Assembly: GCF_001517105.1 (NCBI RefSeq) | Contig: NZ_LPVF01000012.1 | Coordinates: 456,958-520,957, forward strand | Length of the DNA stretch: 64,000 nucleotides | Reading direction: 5' to 3' | From: Bacillus halotolerans | GTDB lineage: Bacteria > Bacillota > Bacilli > Bacillales > Bacillaceae | Shown: one piece after another, positions 56,051 through 64,000 of the stretch | Layout: every line of letters starts with the position of its first letter | Numbering within the stretch: position 1 is the stretch's first letter | The notes under the pieces: generated by a model | What the model was told of the DNA's origin: nothing | The model's input: only the letters and a program-made list of their open reading frames with translations | Database searches by the model: none | Program-made: the position numbers and the translations under genes

Positions 56051-56096
56051 AGGCTCTTATCTCAAAAGATAAGAGCCTTCGGTGATCCGATCAGCA
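56051..56096 (-). promoter_or_regulatory. senS leader: conserved element plus terminator
   Basis: In transcript sense GCTGATCGGATCACCGAAGG (56077-56096) leads into a perfect stem GGCTCTTATCT/AGATAAGAGCC and seven T residues, ahead of the senS ribosome site. The 23-base segment 56074-56096 is nearly identical to the ssuB leader. A TTGACA (minus strand, 56145-56150) 50 bases upstream is the likely -35. Confidence 0.72.
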
Positions 56097-56165
56097 AATG
56101 TTGGAAATGTATATTAGCTATATTTAAACGTATTCAATTCGGCCTGTCAATGACTTTCTATACTG

Positions 56166-57941
<1,776 letters not shown>

Positions 57942-57994
57942 TTATCCTTCCCCTCTCTTTGTTTGAAAGGACAAAATCAAGCCCATAACCAGCA

Positions 57995-58027
57995 CAAAAA
58001 ACCGGATTCAATTGAATGAACCCGGTT
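57995..58027 (-). terminator. Expression-platform terminator of the thiC riboswitch
   Basis: AACCGG.TTCA pairs with TGAA.CCGGTT around the thiC leader, followed on the minus strand by TTTTTTG. Confidence 0.8.
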
Positions 58028-58079
58028 ACAGTCAGAAAGAAACATATTATTGCAGTATTCAGCAATAATAAAAACAATT

Positions 58080-58173
58080 CCTCTACTTCCCCACGCTGGT
58101 ACGAACCAGATCAGGTCCAAAGGGTTGAGAAGCATATCTTCTCTCTCAGCCCGTCAGCGGGCACCCCCAGTAA
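58080..58173 (-). promoter_or_regulatory. TPP riboswitch (THI element) of thiC
   Basis: In transcript sense the conserved blocks occur in order: GGGGGTGCCC, GGGCTGAGAGAGAAG, ACCCTTTGGACCTGATCTGG and ACCAGCGTGGGGAAG. Thiamine diphosphate binding should favour the downstream terminator and switch thiC off. Confidence 0.96.
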
Positions 58174-58246
58174 CTATTAATTTCGCACTTATCGTATCAT
58201 AAAAACAAACTGAAAAAAAGAGCAATGTATAAAATATTCAGCAAAT

Positions 58247-58939
58247 TCAAGACAAATATGTAATCGGCAATGCTATTTCAGAGATTTCATTTTCATGAAG
58301 CACCACCTGATACGCATTTGCATCAGATCTTGAACTCACAGCCTGAAAAAACTGATCATCAATAAAATGCAGAGCTGCTCCATCATCCGCCGCATAACCG
58401 CTGCTCAACGCTTTCGCTGATATCATGTGATGATATGCAGGTCTCCGATCCTTTTCTCCATCATAATGAGGACAAAAACTGCCTTGCAAAAAACCCAAGC
58501 TTTTCAAACCGGTCAGCGGTCCGGCAGAATCCGTCACACCTTCTTCAAACCAGCAGATCGCACCTGCACTTAATCCCGCTAAAATAATCCCGTTCTCCCA
58601 AGCTTTTTTCAATATGTGATCCAGTCCCCACTCCTTCCACAGCACCAGCAAATTTCTTGTATTTCCCCCTCCGACATAAATCACATCTTTCTCCATAATA
58701 AAGGAGGCTAAATCTGTTGTCGGCGGCTTAAATAAAGACAAATGAGACGGGTCACAATCAAGCTTTTGAAAAGCATGATAAAACCGCTGAACATAGTTCT
58801 CCGCATCCCCGCTTGCCGTTGGCAAAAAACAAATGCGAGGTGAGGGCTGCTTTGACTGATTAATGATAAATTGATCAAGAACGAGATGATCTGGTTCCAT
58901 TGAAAAACCTCCGCCGCCCATCGCAATAATCTGTTTCAT
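58247..58939 (-). CDS. ygaJ: Peptidase E-like serine peptidase (S51 family)
   Basis: A 230-residue soluble hydrolase of the peptidase E/cyanophycinase family. Catalytic Ser is in ILAGLSAGAICWFEEG (about residue 118), with YVGGGNTRNLL ahead and HYDGEKDRRPAYHHMI after. Substrate unknown, perhaps Asp-dipeptides. Two adjacent ATGs exist; the second, seven bases after GGGGGAG, fits best. Upstream in-frame sequence has no ribosome site. Confidence 0.9.
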   Translation of the reverse strand: MKQIIAMGGGGFSMEPDHLVLDQFIINQSKQPSPRICFLPTASGDAENYVQRFYHAFQKLDCDPSHLSLFKPPTTDLASFIMEKDVIYVGGGNTRNLLVLWKEWGLDHILKKAWENGIILAGLSAGAICWFEEGVTDSAGPLTGLKSLGFLQGSFCPHYDGEKDRRPAYHHMISAKALSSGYAADDGAALHFIDDQFFQAVSSRSDANAYQVVLHENEISEIALPITYLS

Positions 58940-59040
58940 CATCCGACTCCCCCAAGATAATATTTTACCCATTATAGCACTTTCGCATAAAAGCATGATA
59001 CAAGGTAAAAATACCTTTGAATCAGGAGGTGACCGAAAAA

Positions 59041-59265
59041 ATGGAACAAGACCGTTTGGCAAACCACGAAACAGTTGATTTACACGAAATCCTCAACTTC
59101 AAAACCGTATGTTTACTTAAATCAAAAATGATGCAGGGACTGGTGTTCGATCAGGAACTAAGAGCCCTTATGGAGAAGGATGTACAGCAGTCTGTACGGG
59201 ACGTAACTGAGCTTCAGAGCCTCTATCAAAAGGCCCCGACAATAACAGGAGGTGACTATCATTGA
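59041..59265 (+). CDS. Small CotF-like coat-associated protein
   Basis: A 74-residue helical protein (HEILNFKTVCLLKSKMMQGL, QELRALMEKDVQQSVRDVTE) resembling the short proteins that precede CotF-family genes, such as yraG/yraE of B. subtilis. AGGAGGTGA lies at good spacing. Its stop overlaps the start of the next gene (TTGA), so the two are coupled. Confidence 0.75.
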   Translation: MEQDRLANHETVDLHEILNFKTVCLLKSKMMQGLVFDQELRALMEKDVQQSVRDVTELQSLYQKAPTITGGDYH

Positions 59266-59621
59266 ACGATTTCTTAGACCCGAAAAACGCAAAAGGCATG
59301 CCTGACCTTGCTGATTCAGCACTTGCCCTTGATTTCTTAATTTCCGTAAAAACCGGTATCAAAAATTATGCTGTCGCCATCACGGAAACCGCAAGCCCAG
59401 AACTCAGAACAGCATTGCGCAATCAATTAGACGCTGCTATTTACCTGCATGGAGAACTATCACAGCTCATGATGGAAAAAGGCTGGCTTTTCCCTTCTGA
59501 CTTGGACAAACAATTTCAAATCGATATGAAATCAGCACAAACAGCCGTTGATATCGCCGGGCTAAAACTTTTTCCTGATAACACGAACCGTCTCGGAACA
59601 TTCGCCACGCCCGATCACTAA
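59262..59621 (+). CDS. CotF-family spore coat-like protein
   Basis: A 119-residue CotF-domain protein (MPDLADSALALDFLISVKTG, RNQLDAAIYLHGELSQLMME). TTG start with GGAGGTGA. Together with the preceding small gene and the downstream dehydrogenase it repeats the yraG-yraF-adhB layout found elsewhere in B. subtilis, suggesting a spore-associated function for the trio. Confidence 0.82.
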   Translation: MNDFLDPKNAKGMPDLADSALALDFLISVKTGIKNYAVAITETASPELRTALRNQLDAAIYLHGELSQLMMEKGWLFPSDLDKQFQIDMKSAQTAVDIAGLKLFPDNTNRLGTFATPDH

Positions 59622-59641
59622 ACAATAAGGAGACATCATGA

Positions 59642-60778
59642 ATGAAAGCTGTTACGTATCAAGGCATTAAAGACGTCCGCGTCAAAGAGGTAAAAGCGCC
59701 AGAAATCAAAAAGCCTGATGATATCATTGTCAAACTGACAACCACAGCAATCTGCGGATCTGATTTACACCTAATTCACGGCATGGTTCCCAATTTTCCT
59801 GAAGATTATATCATCGGCCATGAACCAATGGGCATTGTTGAAGAAACAGGCCCCGACGTTCACAAGGTTAAAAAAGGCGATCGTGTCATCATACCGTTTA
59901 ACGTCAGCTGCGGCGAATGTTTTTTCTGCAAAAACCAGCTTGAAAGCCAATGTGACAATTCAAATGCAAACGGCGAAGTCGGCGCTTATTTTGGCTATTC
60001 AGACTCAGCAGGCGGCTATCCCGGAGGCCAGGCTGAATACATGCGCGTCCCCTATGCTAACTTCACTCCCTTTAAACTGCCTGATGACTGTGAAGTAGAA
60101 GATGAGAAATTAGTATTGCTTTCAGACGCTATGTCGACAGCCTATTGGAGCGTAGACAACGCAGGAGTAAAAGAGGGAAATACCGTCATTATTCTCGGCT
60201 GCGGTCCTGTCGGGCTGCTCGCGCAAAAATTCGCATGGATGAAAGGCGCCAAAAGAGTCATTGCAGTGGATTATGTAGACTATCGCCTTCAGCACGCCAA
60301 AAAAACAAACAATGTAGAAATCGTTAATTTCGAGCATCATGAAAACGCTGGTTCATATTTGAAAGAAATCACACAGGGCGGTGCAGATGTTGTCATCGAC
60401 TGCGTCGGAATGGACGGCAAAATGTCCCCGCTTGAATTTCTCGCCACCGGTGTAAAAATGCACGGCGGAGCCATGGGTGCGCTGGTAACGGCGGCACAGG
60501 CTGTCAGAAAATGCGGCACAATTCAGGTGACAGGTGTGTACGGAATGAGATACAATGCATTTCCATTCGGAGACATCTTCCAAAGGAATGTAAATGTTAG
60601 AACCGGGCAAGCCCCTGTCATTCATTATATGCCGTACCTGTATGATTTGATTGCTACAGGTAAAGTAGATCCGGGCGACATCATCACACATGTTCTGCCG
60701 TTAGATCAAGCAAAGCACGGTTATGAGGTGTTTGATACGAAAACAGACGGAGCCATTAAAGTGCTTCTTAAACCATAA
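59642..60778 (+). CDS. Zinc-dependent alcohol dehydrogenase (formaldehyde dehydrogenase-like)
   Basis: A 378-residue medium-chain dehydrogenase. Catalytic zinc ligands: TAICGSDLHLIHG (Cys about 38) and IIGHEPMG (His-Glu about 60). Structural zinc Cys cluster: CGECFFCKNQLESQC. NAD site: VIILGCGPVGLLAQKFAW (about 180). Close to AdhB-type glutathione-independent aldehyde/alcohol dehydrogenases. AAGGAG lies nine bases before the ATG. Part of the CotF cassette. Likely oxidises a small alcohol or aldehyde. Confidence 0.9.
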   Translation: MKAVTYQGIKDVRVKEVKAPEIKKPDDIIVKLTTTAICGSDLHLIHGMVPNFPEDYIIGHEPMGIVEETGPDVHKVKKGDRVIIPFNVSCGECFFCKNQLESQCDNSNANGEVGAYFGYSDSAGGYPGGQAEYMRVPYANFTPFKLPDDCEVEDEKLVLLSDAMSTAYWSVDNAGVKEGNTVIILGCGPVGLLAQKFAWMKGAKRVIAVDYVDYRLQHAKKTNNVEIVNFEHHENAGSYLKEITQGGADVVIDCVGMDGKMSPLEFLATGVKMHGGAMGALVTAAQAVRKCGTIQVTGVYGMRYNAFPFGDIFQRNVNVRTGQAPVIHYMPYLYDLIATGKVDPGDIITHVLPLDQAKHGYEVFDTKTDGAIKVLLKP

Positions 60779-60815
60779 AAAAAGACGGTCTCTCATTTTG
60801 AGAAGCCGTCTCTCT
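60777..60815. terminator. Terminator between the dehydrogenase and the 65-residue gene
   Basis: AGACGG(T)CTCTCA pairs with TGAGA(A)GCCGTCT; serves both convergent genes. Confidence 0.8.
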
Positions 60816-60818
60816 ATT

Positions 60819-61016
60819 TTATTGCTCCACTCTTCTTAACGCTTCGTTTACTGTTTCTTTTATAAACGCATCTTCCCCGGTCAAACTGTCTAATCTGAGT
60901 TCACCGCTTCTCAGTCTTTCTGAAAGATTGTTAATGTCCTCCTCGACTGTGATTTGCAGCTCACCAGCTAAAAACATTCTATGTAATTCATCAGCGACCA
61001 TCGTTTCTTTATTCAT
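60819..61016 (-). CDS. Small hypothetical protein
   Basis: A 65-residue acidic helical protein (ELHRMFLAGELQITVEEDIN, SERLRSGELRLDSLTGEDAF). AAAGGAGGAG precedes the ATG. It lies between the dehydrogenase and spo0M in the opposite direction. No family recognised. Confidence 0.65.
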   Translation of the reverse strand: MNKETMVADELHRMFLAGELQITVEEDINNLSERLRSGELRLDSLTGEDAFIKETVNEALRRVEQ

Positions 61017-61080
61017 TCATATCTCCTCCTTTACTTAAGCATCACTTTTAGTCTGTCCCTCAGATAAACGAATATAGGAA

Positions 61081-61118
61081 AAAAGGTTCATTTATTTCAA
61101 AATAAATGAACCTTTTTT
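61081..61118. other. Strong palindrome upstream of spo0M
   Basis: AAAAGGTTCATTTATTT pairs with AAATAAATGAACCTTTT and a T run, between two divergent genes. It looks like a terminator in front of spo0M and might reduce read-through or act in its leader. Confidence 0.6.
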
Positions 61119-61170
61119 TCTTCTTCCCACGTATAACTGTTGAGAAAAAAGAAAAAGGGGAAGATCTAAT

Positions 61171-61947
61171 ATGTCATTTTTTAAGAAACTTGCCGCAAGT
61201 GCCGGCATCGGCGCAGCAAAAATCGATACCATTTTGGAGAAAGATGCGTATTGTCCAGGAGAAGAAGTCCGGGGAACTGTACATGTAAAAGGCGGGAAAA
61301 TCGCCCAGGATATCCGTTATATTGACTTACAGCTCAACACAAGATATGTCATTGTAAAAGACGATGAAGAGCACCGGAAACACGCAACAATTCATTCTTT
61401 TCGGGTAACGGGTTCATTCACCATTCAGCCTGGAGAAGAACACCAATTTCCGTTCTCCTTCATCCTGCCTCTTGATACACCGATTACTGCAGGGAAGGTA
61501 GAAGTCGCAGTAGTGACAGACCTTGACATTCAAGGCGGTATTGATAAATCAGATCACGATCGTATCTTCGTAGAAGCACACCCTTGGGTTGAAAATGTAT
61601 TAGAAGCAATTGAGAACCTTGGCTTCCGTCTTAACGAAGCAGACTGTGAACAGGCATCTTACTTCCAGCGCCGTCTGCCTTTCGTTCAAGAATTTGAGTT
61701 TGTTCCAACATCAGGCTATTACCGTCAGATGCTTGATGAATTAGAGCTTATTTTTCTTTTAGAGGAAGACGGTTTAGAAATTATTTTCGAAGTCGATCGC
61801 CGGGCAAGAGGCCTGCGTGGATGGCTGGAAGAGATGTATAATGACGGAGAGCAGCTCGTACGTGTCCGTTTCAGACAATCAGAGCTTGAAGATATCGAAC
61901 AACTTGAAGAGGTCTTAGAAGAGATCATCGACCAATATGCTGAGTAA
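61171..61947 (+). CDS. spo0M: Sporulation-control protein Spo0M
   Basis: A 258-residue arrestin-like beta-sandwich protein (ILEKDAYCPGEEVRGTVHVK, GSFTIQPGEEHQFPFSFILP) with an acidic C terminus (SELEDIEQLEEVLEEIIDQY). Loss of it affects early sporulation and cell division in B. subtilis. AAGGGGAAGA precedes the ATG; a frame starting upstream is a shadow. Confidence 0.95.
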   Translation: MSFFKKLAASAGIGAAKIDTILEKDAYCPGEEVRGTVHVKGGKIAQDIRYIDLQLNTRYVIVKDDEEHRKHATIHSFRVTGSFTIQPGEEHQFPFSFILPLDTPITAGKVEVAVVTDLDIQGGIDKSDHDRIFVEAHPWVENVLEAIENLGFRLNEADCEQASYFQRRLPFVQEFEFVPTSGYYRQMLDELELIFLLEEDGLEIIFEVDRRARGLRGWLEEMYNDGEQLVRVRFRQSELEDIEQLEEVLEEIIDQYAE

Positions 61948-61954
61948 ATTACAA

Positions 61955-61988
61955 AAAGGAGCCTATGCTTATTAATATAGGCTCCTTC
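61955..61988 (+). terminator. Terminator of spo0M
   Basis: AAGGAGCCTAT pairs with ATAGGCTCCTT followed by CTTTT. Confidence 0.85.
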
Positions 61989-62000
61989 TTTTAATAAAAA

Positions 62001-62044
62001 CAAAACCCCGTTTCTTACATAAGTAAGAAACGGGGTTCTTTTTT
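62001..62044 (-). terminator. Terminator of the rRNA-tRNA operon
   Basis: AAAACCCCGTTTCTTAC pairs with GTAAGAAACGGGGTT(C)TT right after the last tRNA, on the strand of the cluster. Confidence 0.9.
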
Positions 62045-62045
62045 A

Positions 62046-62127
62046 TACCGGTGGTCGGGGTCGAACCGACACTCCAGAAGGAACACGATTTTGAGTCGTG
62101 CGCGTCTGCCAATTCCGCCACACCGGC
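62046..62127 (-). tRNA. tRNA-Leu (anticodon CAA)
   Basis: Cloverleaf begins GCCGGTGTGG with a variable arm; anticodon loop CTCAAAA. CCA is not encoded (ATA follows). Last gene of the cluster. Confidence 0.95.
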
Positions 62128-62381
62128 AAGTTTTACGTCGTATCTAACCGACGAATATAAATATATCATGGATATGATAAAGTGTCAATGTATTTCAAAA
62201 AAGTTTTTTGGGAAATATAATAATAAAGGGCTAAAGCGACTTTTTATGAAATACAGCCCAATGCTTACATCGACACTTTCATACAATAAAAAAATGATCT
62301 ACTTATGTAGATCATTGATATGATTAGCTTCATTATATTTTCAAGCACAAACACCAATTTAACTTATCAAGTAAGTAAAAT

Positions 62382-62470
62382 TGGTGCCGAGGGCCGGACT
62401 TGAACCGGCACGGTAGTCACCTACCGCAGGATTTTAAGTCCTGTGTGTCTGCCAATTCCACCACCCCGGC
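62382..62470 (-). tRNA. tRNA-Leu (anticodon TAA)
   Basis: Starts GCCGGGGTGG, long variable arm, anticodon loop CTTAAAA, CCA encoded. A 254-base gap, unusually long for this cluster, separates it from the next tRNA-Leu and contains no supported gene. Confidence 0.95.
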
Positions 62471-62477
62471 AAAAGAA

Positions 62478-62548
<71 letters not shown>

Positions 62549-62553
62549 GTAAT

Positions 62554-62628
62554 TGGAGCGGAAGACGGGATTCGAACCCGCGACCCCCACCTTGGCAAGG
62601 TGGTGTTCTACCACTGAACTACTTCCGC
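62554..62628 (-). tRNA. tRNA-Gly (anticodon GCC)
   Basis: Starts GCGGAAGTAG; anticodon loop TTGCCAA; CCA encoded. Confidence 0.95.
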
Positions 62629-62677
62629 ATCTTAAGGGACTTAATACATTATATTCAATTGATATAAAAAATTGAGA

Positions 62678-62749
62678 CTGGGCTAGCTGGATTCGAACCA
62701 ACGCATGACGGAGTCAAAGTCCGTTGCCTTACCGCTTGGCTATAGCCCA
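62678..62749 (-). tRNA. tRNA-Gln (anticodon TTG)
   Basis: Starts TGGGCTATAG; anticodon loop CTTTGAC; CCA not encoded. Confidence 0.95.
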
Positions 62750-62760
62750 ATGATAATATG

Positions 62761-62835
62761 GGGCGATTGATGGGAATCGAACCCACGAGTGCCAGAGCCA
62801 CAATCTGGTGCGTTAACCACTTCGCCACAACCGCC
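62761..62835 (-). tRNA. tRNA-His (anticodon GTG)
   Basis: Starts GGCGGTTGTG; anticodon loop TTGTGGC; C at the discriminator position as usual for tRNA-His. Confidence 0.95.
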
Positions 62836-62858
62836 ATAATCTCAAGATGTCATAAATT

Positions 62859-62932
62859 TGGCAGGGGCAGTAGGAATCGAACCCACACCGGAGGTTTTGG
62901 AGACCTCTGTTCTACCGTTAAACTATGCCCCT
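62859..62932 (-). tRNA. tRNA-Trp (anticodon CCA)
   Basis: Starts AGGGGCATAG; anticodon loop CTCCAAA; 3' CCA encoded. Confidence 0.95.
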
Positions 62933-62937
62933 ATAAA

Positions 62938-63022
62938 TGGTGGAGGGGGGCAGATTCGAACTGCCGAACCCTGAGGGAGCGGATTTACAGTCCGCCGCGT
63001 TTAGCCACTTCGCTACCCCTCC
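62938..63022 (-). tRNA. tRNA-Tyr (anticodon GTA)
   Basis: Starts GGAGGGGTAG with a long variable arm; anticodon loop CTGTAAA; CCA encoded. Confidence 0.95.
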
Positions 63023-63044
63023 ACATTAAGTTTTGAAAAAACAG

Positions 63045-63117
<73 letters not shown>

Positions 63118-63122
63118 ATAGG

Positions 63123-63198
<76 letters not shown>

Positions 63199-63210
63199 TT
63201 ATGATTTAAA

Positions 63211-63287
63211 TGGCGGTCCGGACGGGACTCGAACCCGCGACCTCCTGCGTGACAGGCAGGCATTCTAACCAACTGAACTACCGGACC
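63211..63287 (-). tRNA. tRNA-Asp (anticodon GTC)
   Basis: Starts GGTCCGGTAG; anticodon loop CTGTCAC; CCA encoded. Confidence 0.95.
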
Positions 63288-63342
63288 ATTTGATTTTAAT
63301 TGGTTGCACCCTTCGGGCGCTCCTATTTAAAAGGATATTTTT

Positions 63343-63420
<78 letters not shown>

Positions 63421-63427
63421 ATGATAA

Positions 63428-63503
63428 TGGTGGAGGATGACGGGCTCGAACCGCCGACCCTCTGCTTGTAAGGCAGATGCTCTCCCAGCTGAGCTAATCC
63501 TCC
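63428..63503 (-). tRNA. tRNA-Val (anticodon TAC)
   Basis: Starts GGAGGATTAG; anticodon loop CTTACAA; CCA encoded. Confidence 0.95.
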
Positions 63504-63512
63504 ATCATATAA

Positions 63513-63584
63513 TGACCCGTACGGGATTCGAACCCGTGTTACCGCCGTGAAAGGGCGGTGTCTTAACCGCTTGACCAACGGGCC
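63513..63584 (-). tRNA. tRNA-Glu (anticodon TTC)
   Basis: Starts GGCCCGTTGG; anticodon loop CTTTCAC; CCA not encoded. Confidence 0.95.
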
Positions 63585-63618
63585 CAGACCTTCAATTGTG
63601 ATTATGTATAAATATCAG

Positions 63619-63710
63619 TGGCGGAGAGCAAGGGATTCGAACCCTTGAGACGGAGTTGACCGCCTACACGATTTCCAATCGTGCTCCTTCGACCACTCGG
63701 ACAGCTCTCC
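63619..63710 (-). tRNA. tRNA-Ser (anticodon GGA)
   Basis: Starts GGAGAGCTGT, long variable arm; anticodon loop TTGGAAA; CCA encoded. Confidence 0.95.
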
Positions 63711-63715
63711 AATAA

Positions 63716-63790
63716 TGGCTCCGCAGGTAGGATTCGAACCTACGACCGATCGGTTAACAGCCGATAGCTCTACCACTGAGCTACTGCGGA
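63716..63790 (-). tRNA. tRNA-Asn (anticodon GTT)
   Basis: Starts TCCGCAGTAG; anticodon loop CTGTTAA; CCA encoded. First tRNA after the 5S rRNA; the order Asn-Ser-Glu-Val-Met-Asp-Phe-Thr-Tyr-Trp-His-Gln-Gly-Cys-Leu-Leu matches trnD of B. subtilis. Confidence 0.95.
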
Positions 63791-63799
63791 ATGAAGTCT

Positions 63800-63916
<117 letters not shown>

Positions 63917-64000
63917 AATTTCAGTGACATTTAAAATTATACTATGTATATCTTGAAAAGTCAAGAGTTTTTTTGAGATATTCTCTCAAAACTAGATAAC
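63917..64000 (-). other. 23S-5S intergenic spacer
   Basis: AT-rich spacer with CTCTCAAAACTAGATAAC at the window end, typical of Bacillus rRNA operon spacers. No gene. Confidence 0.7.

Noticed and set aside
61106..61288. 60-codon frame overlapping the spo0M start
   Set aside because: Out of frame with spo0M, covers its ribosome site and the upstream palindrome.

Overview
The window is a chromosomal segment of a Bacillus subtilis-group bacterium. Gene content and order (yhcZ/yhcY, pgcA, glpDKFP, the yhc block, cspB, prkA, bacE/bacF, queG, ssuBACD, katA, senS, thiC, spo0M, then a 16-gene tRNA cluster beside a 5S rRNA) match the B. subtilis 168 map as I remember it, read in reverse. Several extra or broken genes suggest a non-168 strain or close relative. 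Most genes are on the minus strand.

Layout. 1-3.6 kb: two-component system and phosphoglucomutase. 3.8-8.7 kb: glycerol regulon glpD, glpK, glpF, glpP, with two GlpP-type terminator leaders. 8.7-14.5 kb: aminotransferase, an auxin-efflux-type carrier, nitrilase-acetyltransferase fusion, HAD phosphatase, CBS protein. 14.6-22.7 kb: pseudouridine synthase, sortase with its nuclease substrate, spore coat/lipoprotein genes. 22.7-26.9 kb: an AT-rich island of conflict and signalling genes. 26.9-44.7 kb: cystine uptake, diguanylate cyclase, cold shock, a GntR-controlled ABC operon, a MarR/efflux group, sporulation kinase PrkA and bactofilins. 44.7-50 kb: tRNA methylase, QueG, tRNA-Gly, Zur-controlled S14 paralogue. 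50-62 kb: sulfonate uptake, catalase, SenS, ThiC with TPP riboswitch, a CotF/alcohol dehydrogenase cassette, Spo0M. 62-64 kb: trnD-type tRNA cluster, 5S rRNA and spacer.

The most interesting region is the island at about 22.69-26.94 kb. It lies between yhcM and tcyP, and its borders are complementary arms of what looks like one transcription terminator. It carries an orphan Phr-type pheromone gene with only the tail of a Rap gene, a secreted bacteriocin-like protein divergent from a 57-residue membrane protein, an LXG polymorphic toxin with a nuclease-like C terminus followed by an Imm70-type immunity gene, and decayed fragments.

Other points: a near-identical 23-nt leader element before terminators upstream of ssuB and senS; a one-base frameshift at the start of bacF; a lipoprotein gene lacking a standard start; and promoter-overlapping operators for yhcF and yhbD. 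Gene names rest on recall of B. subtilis families; no database search was possible.
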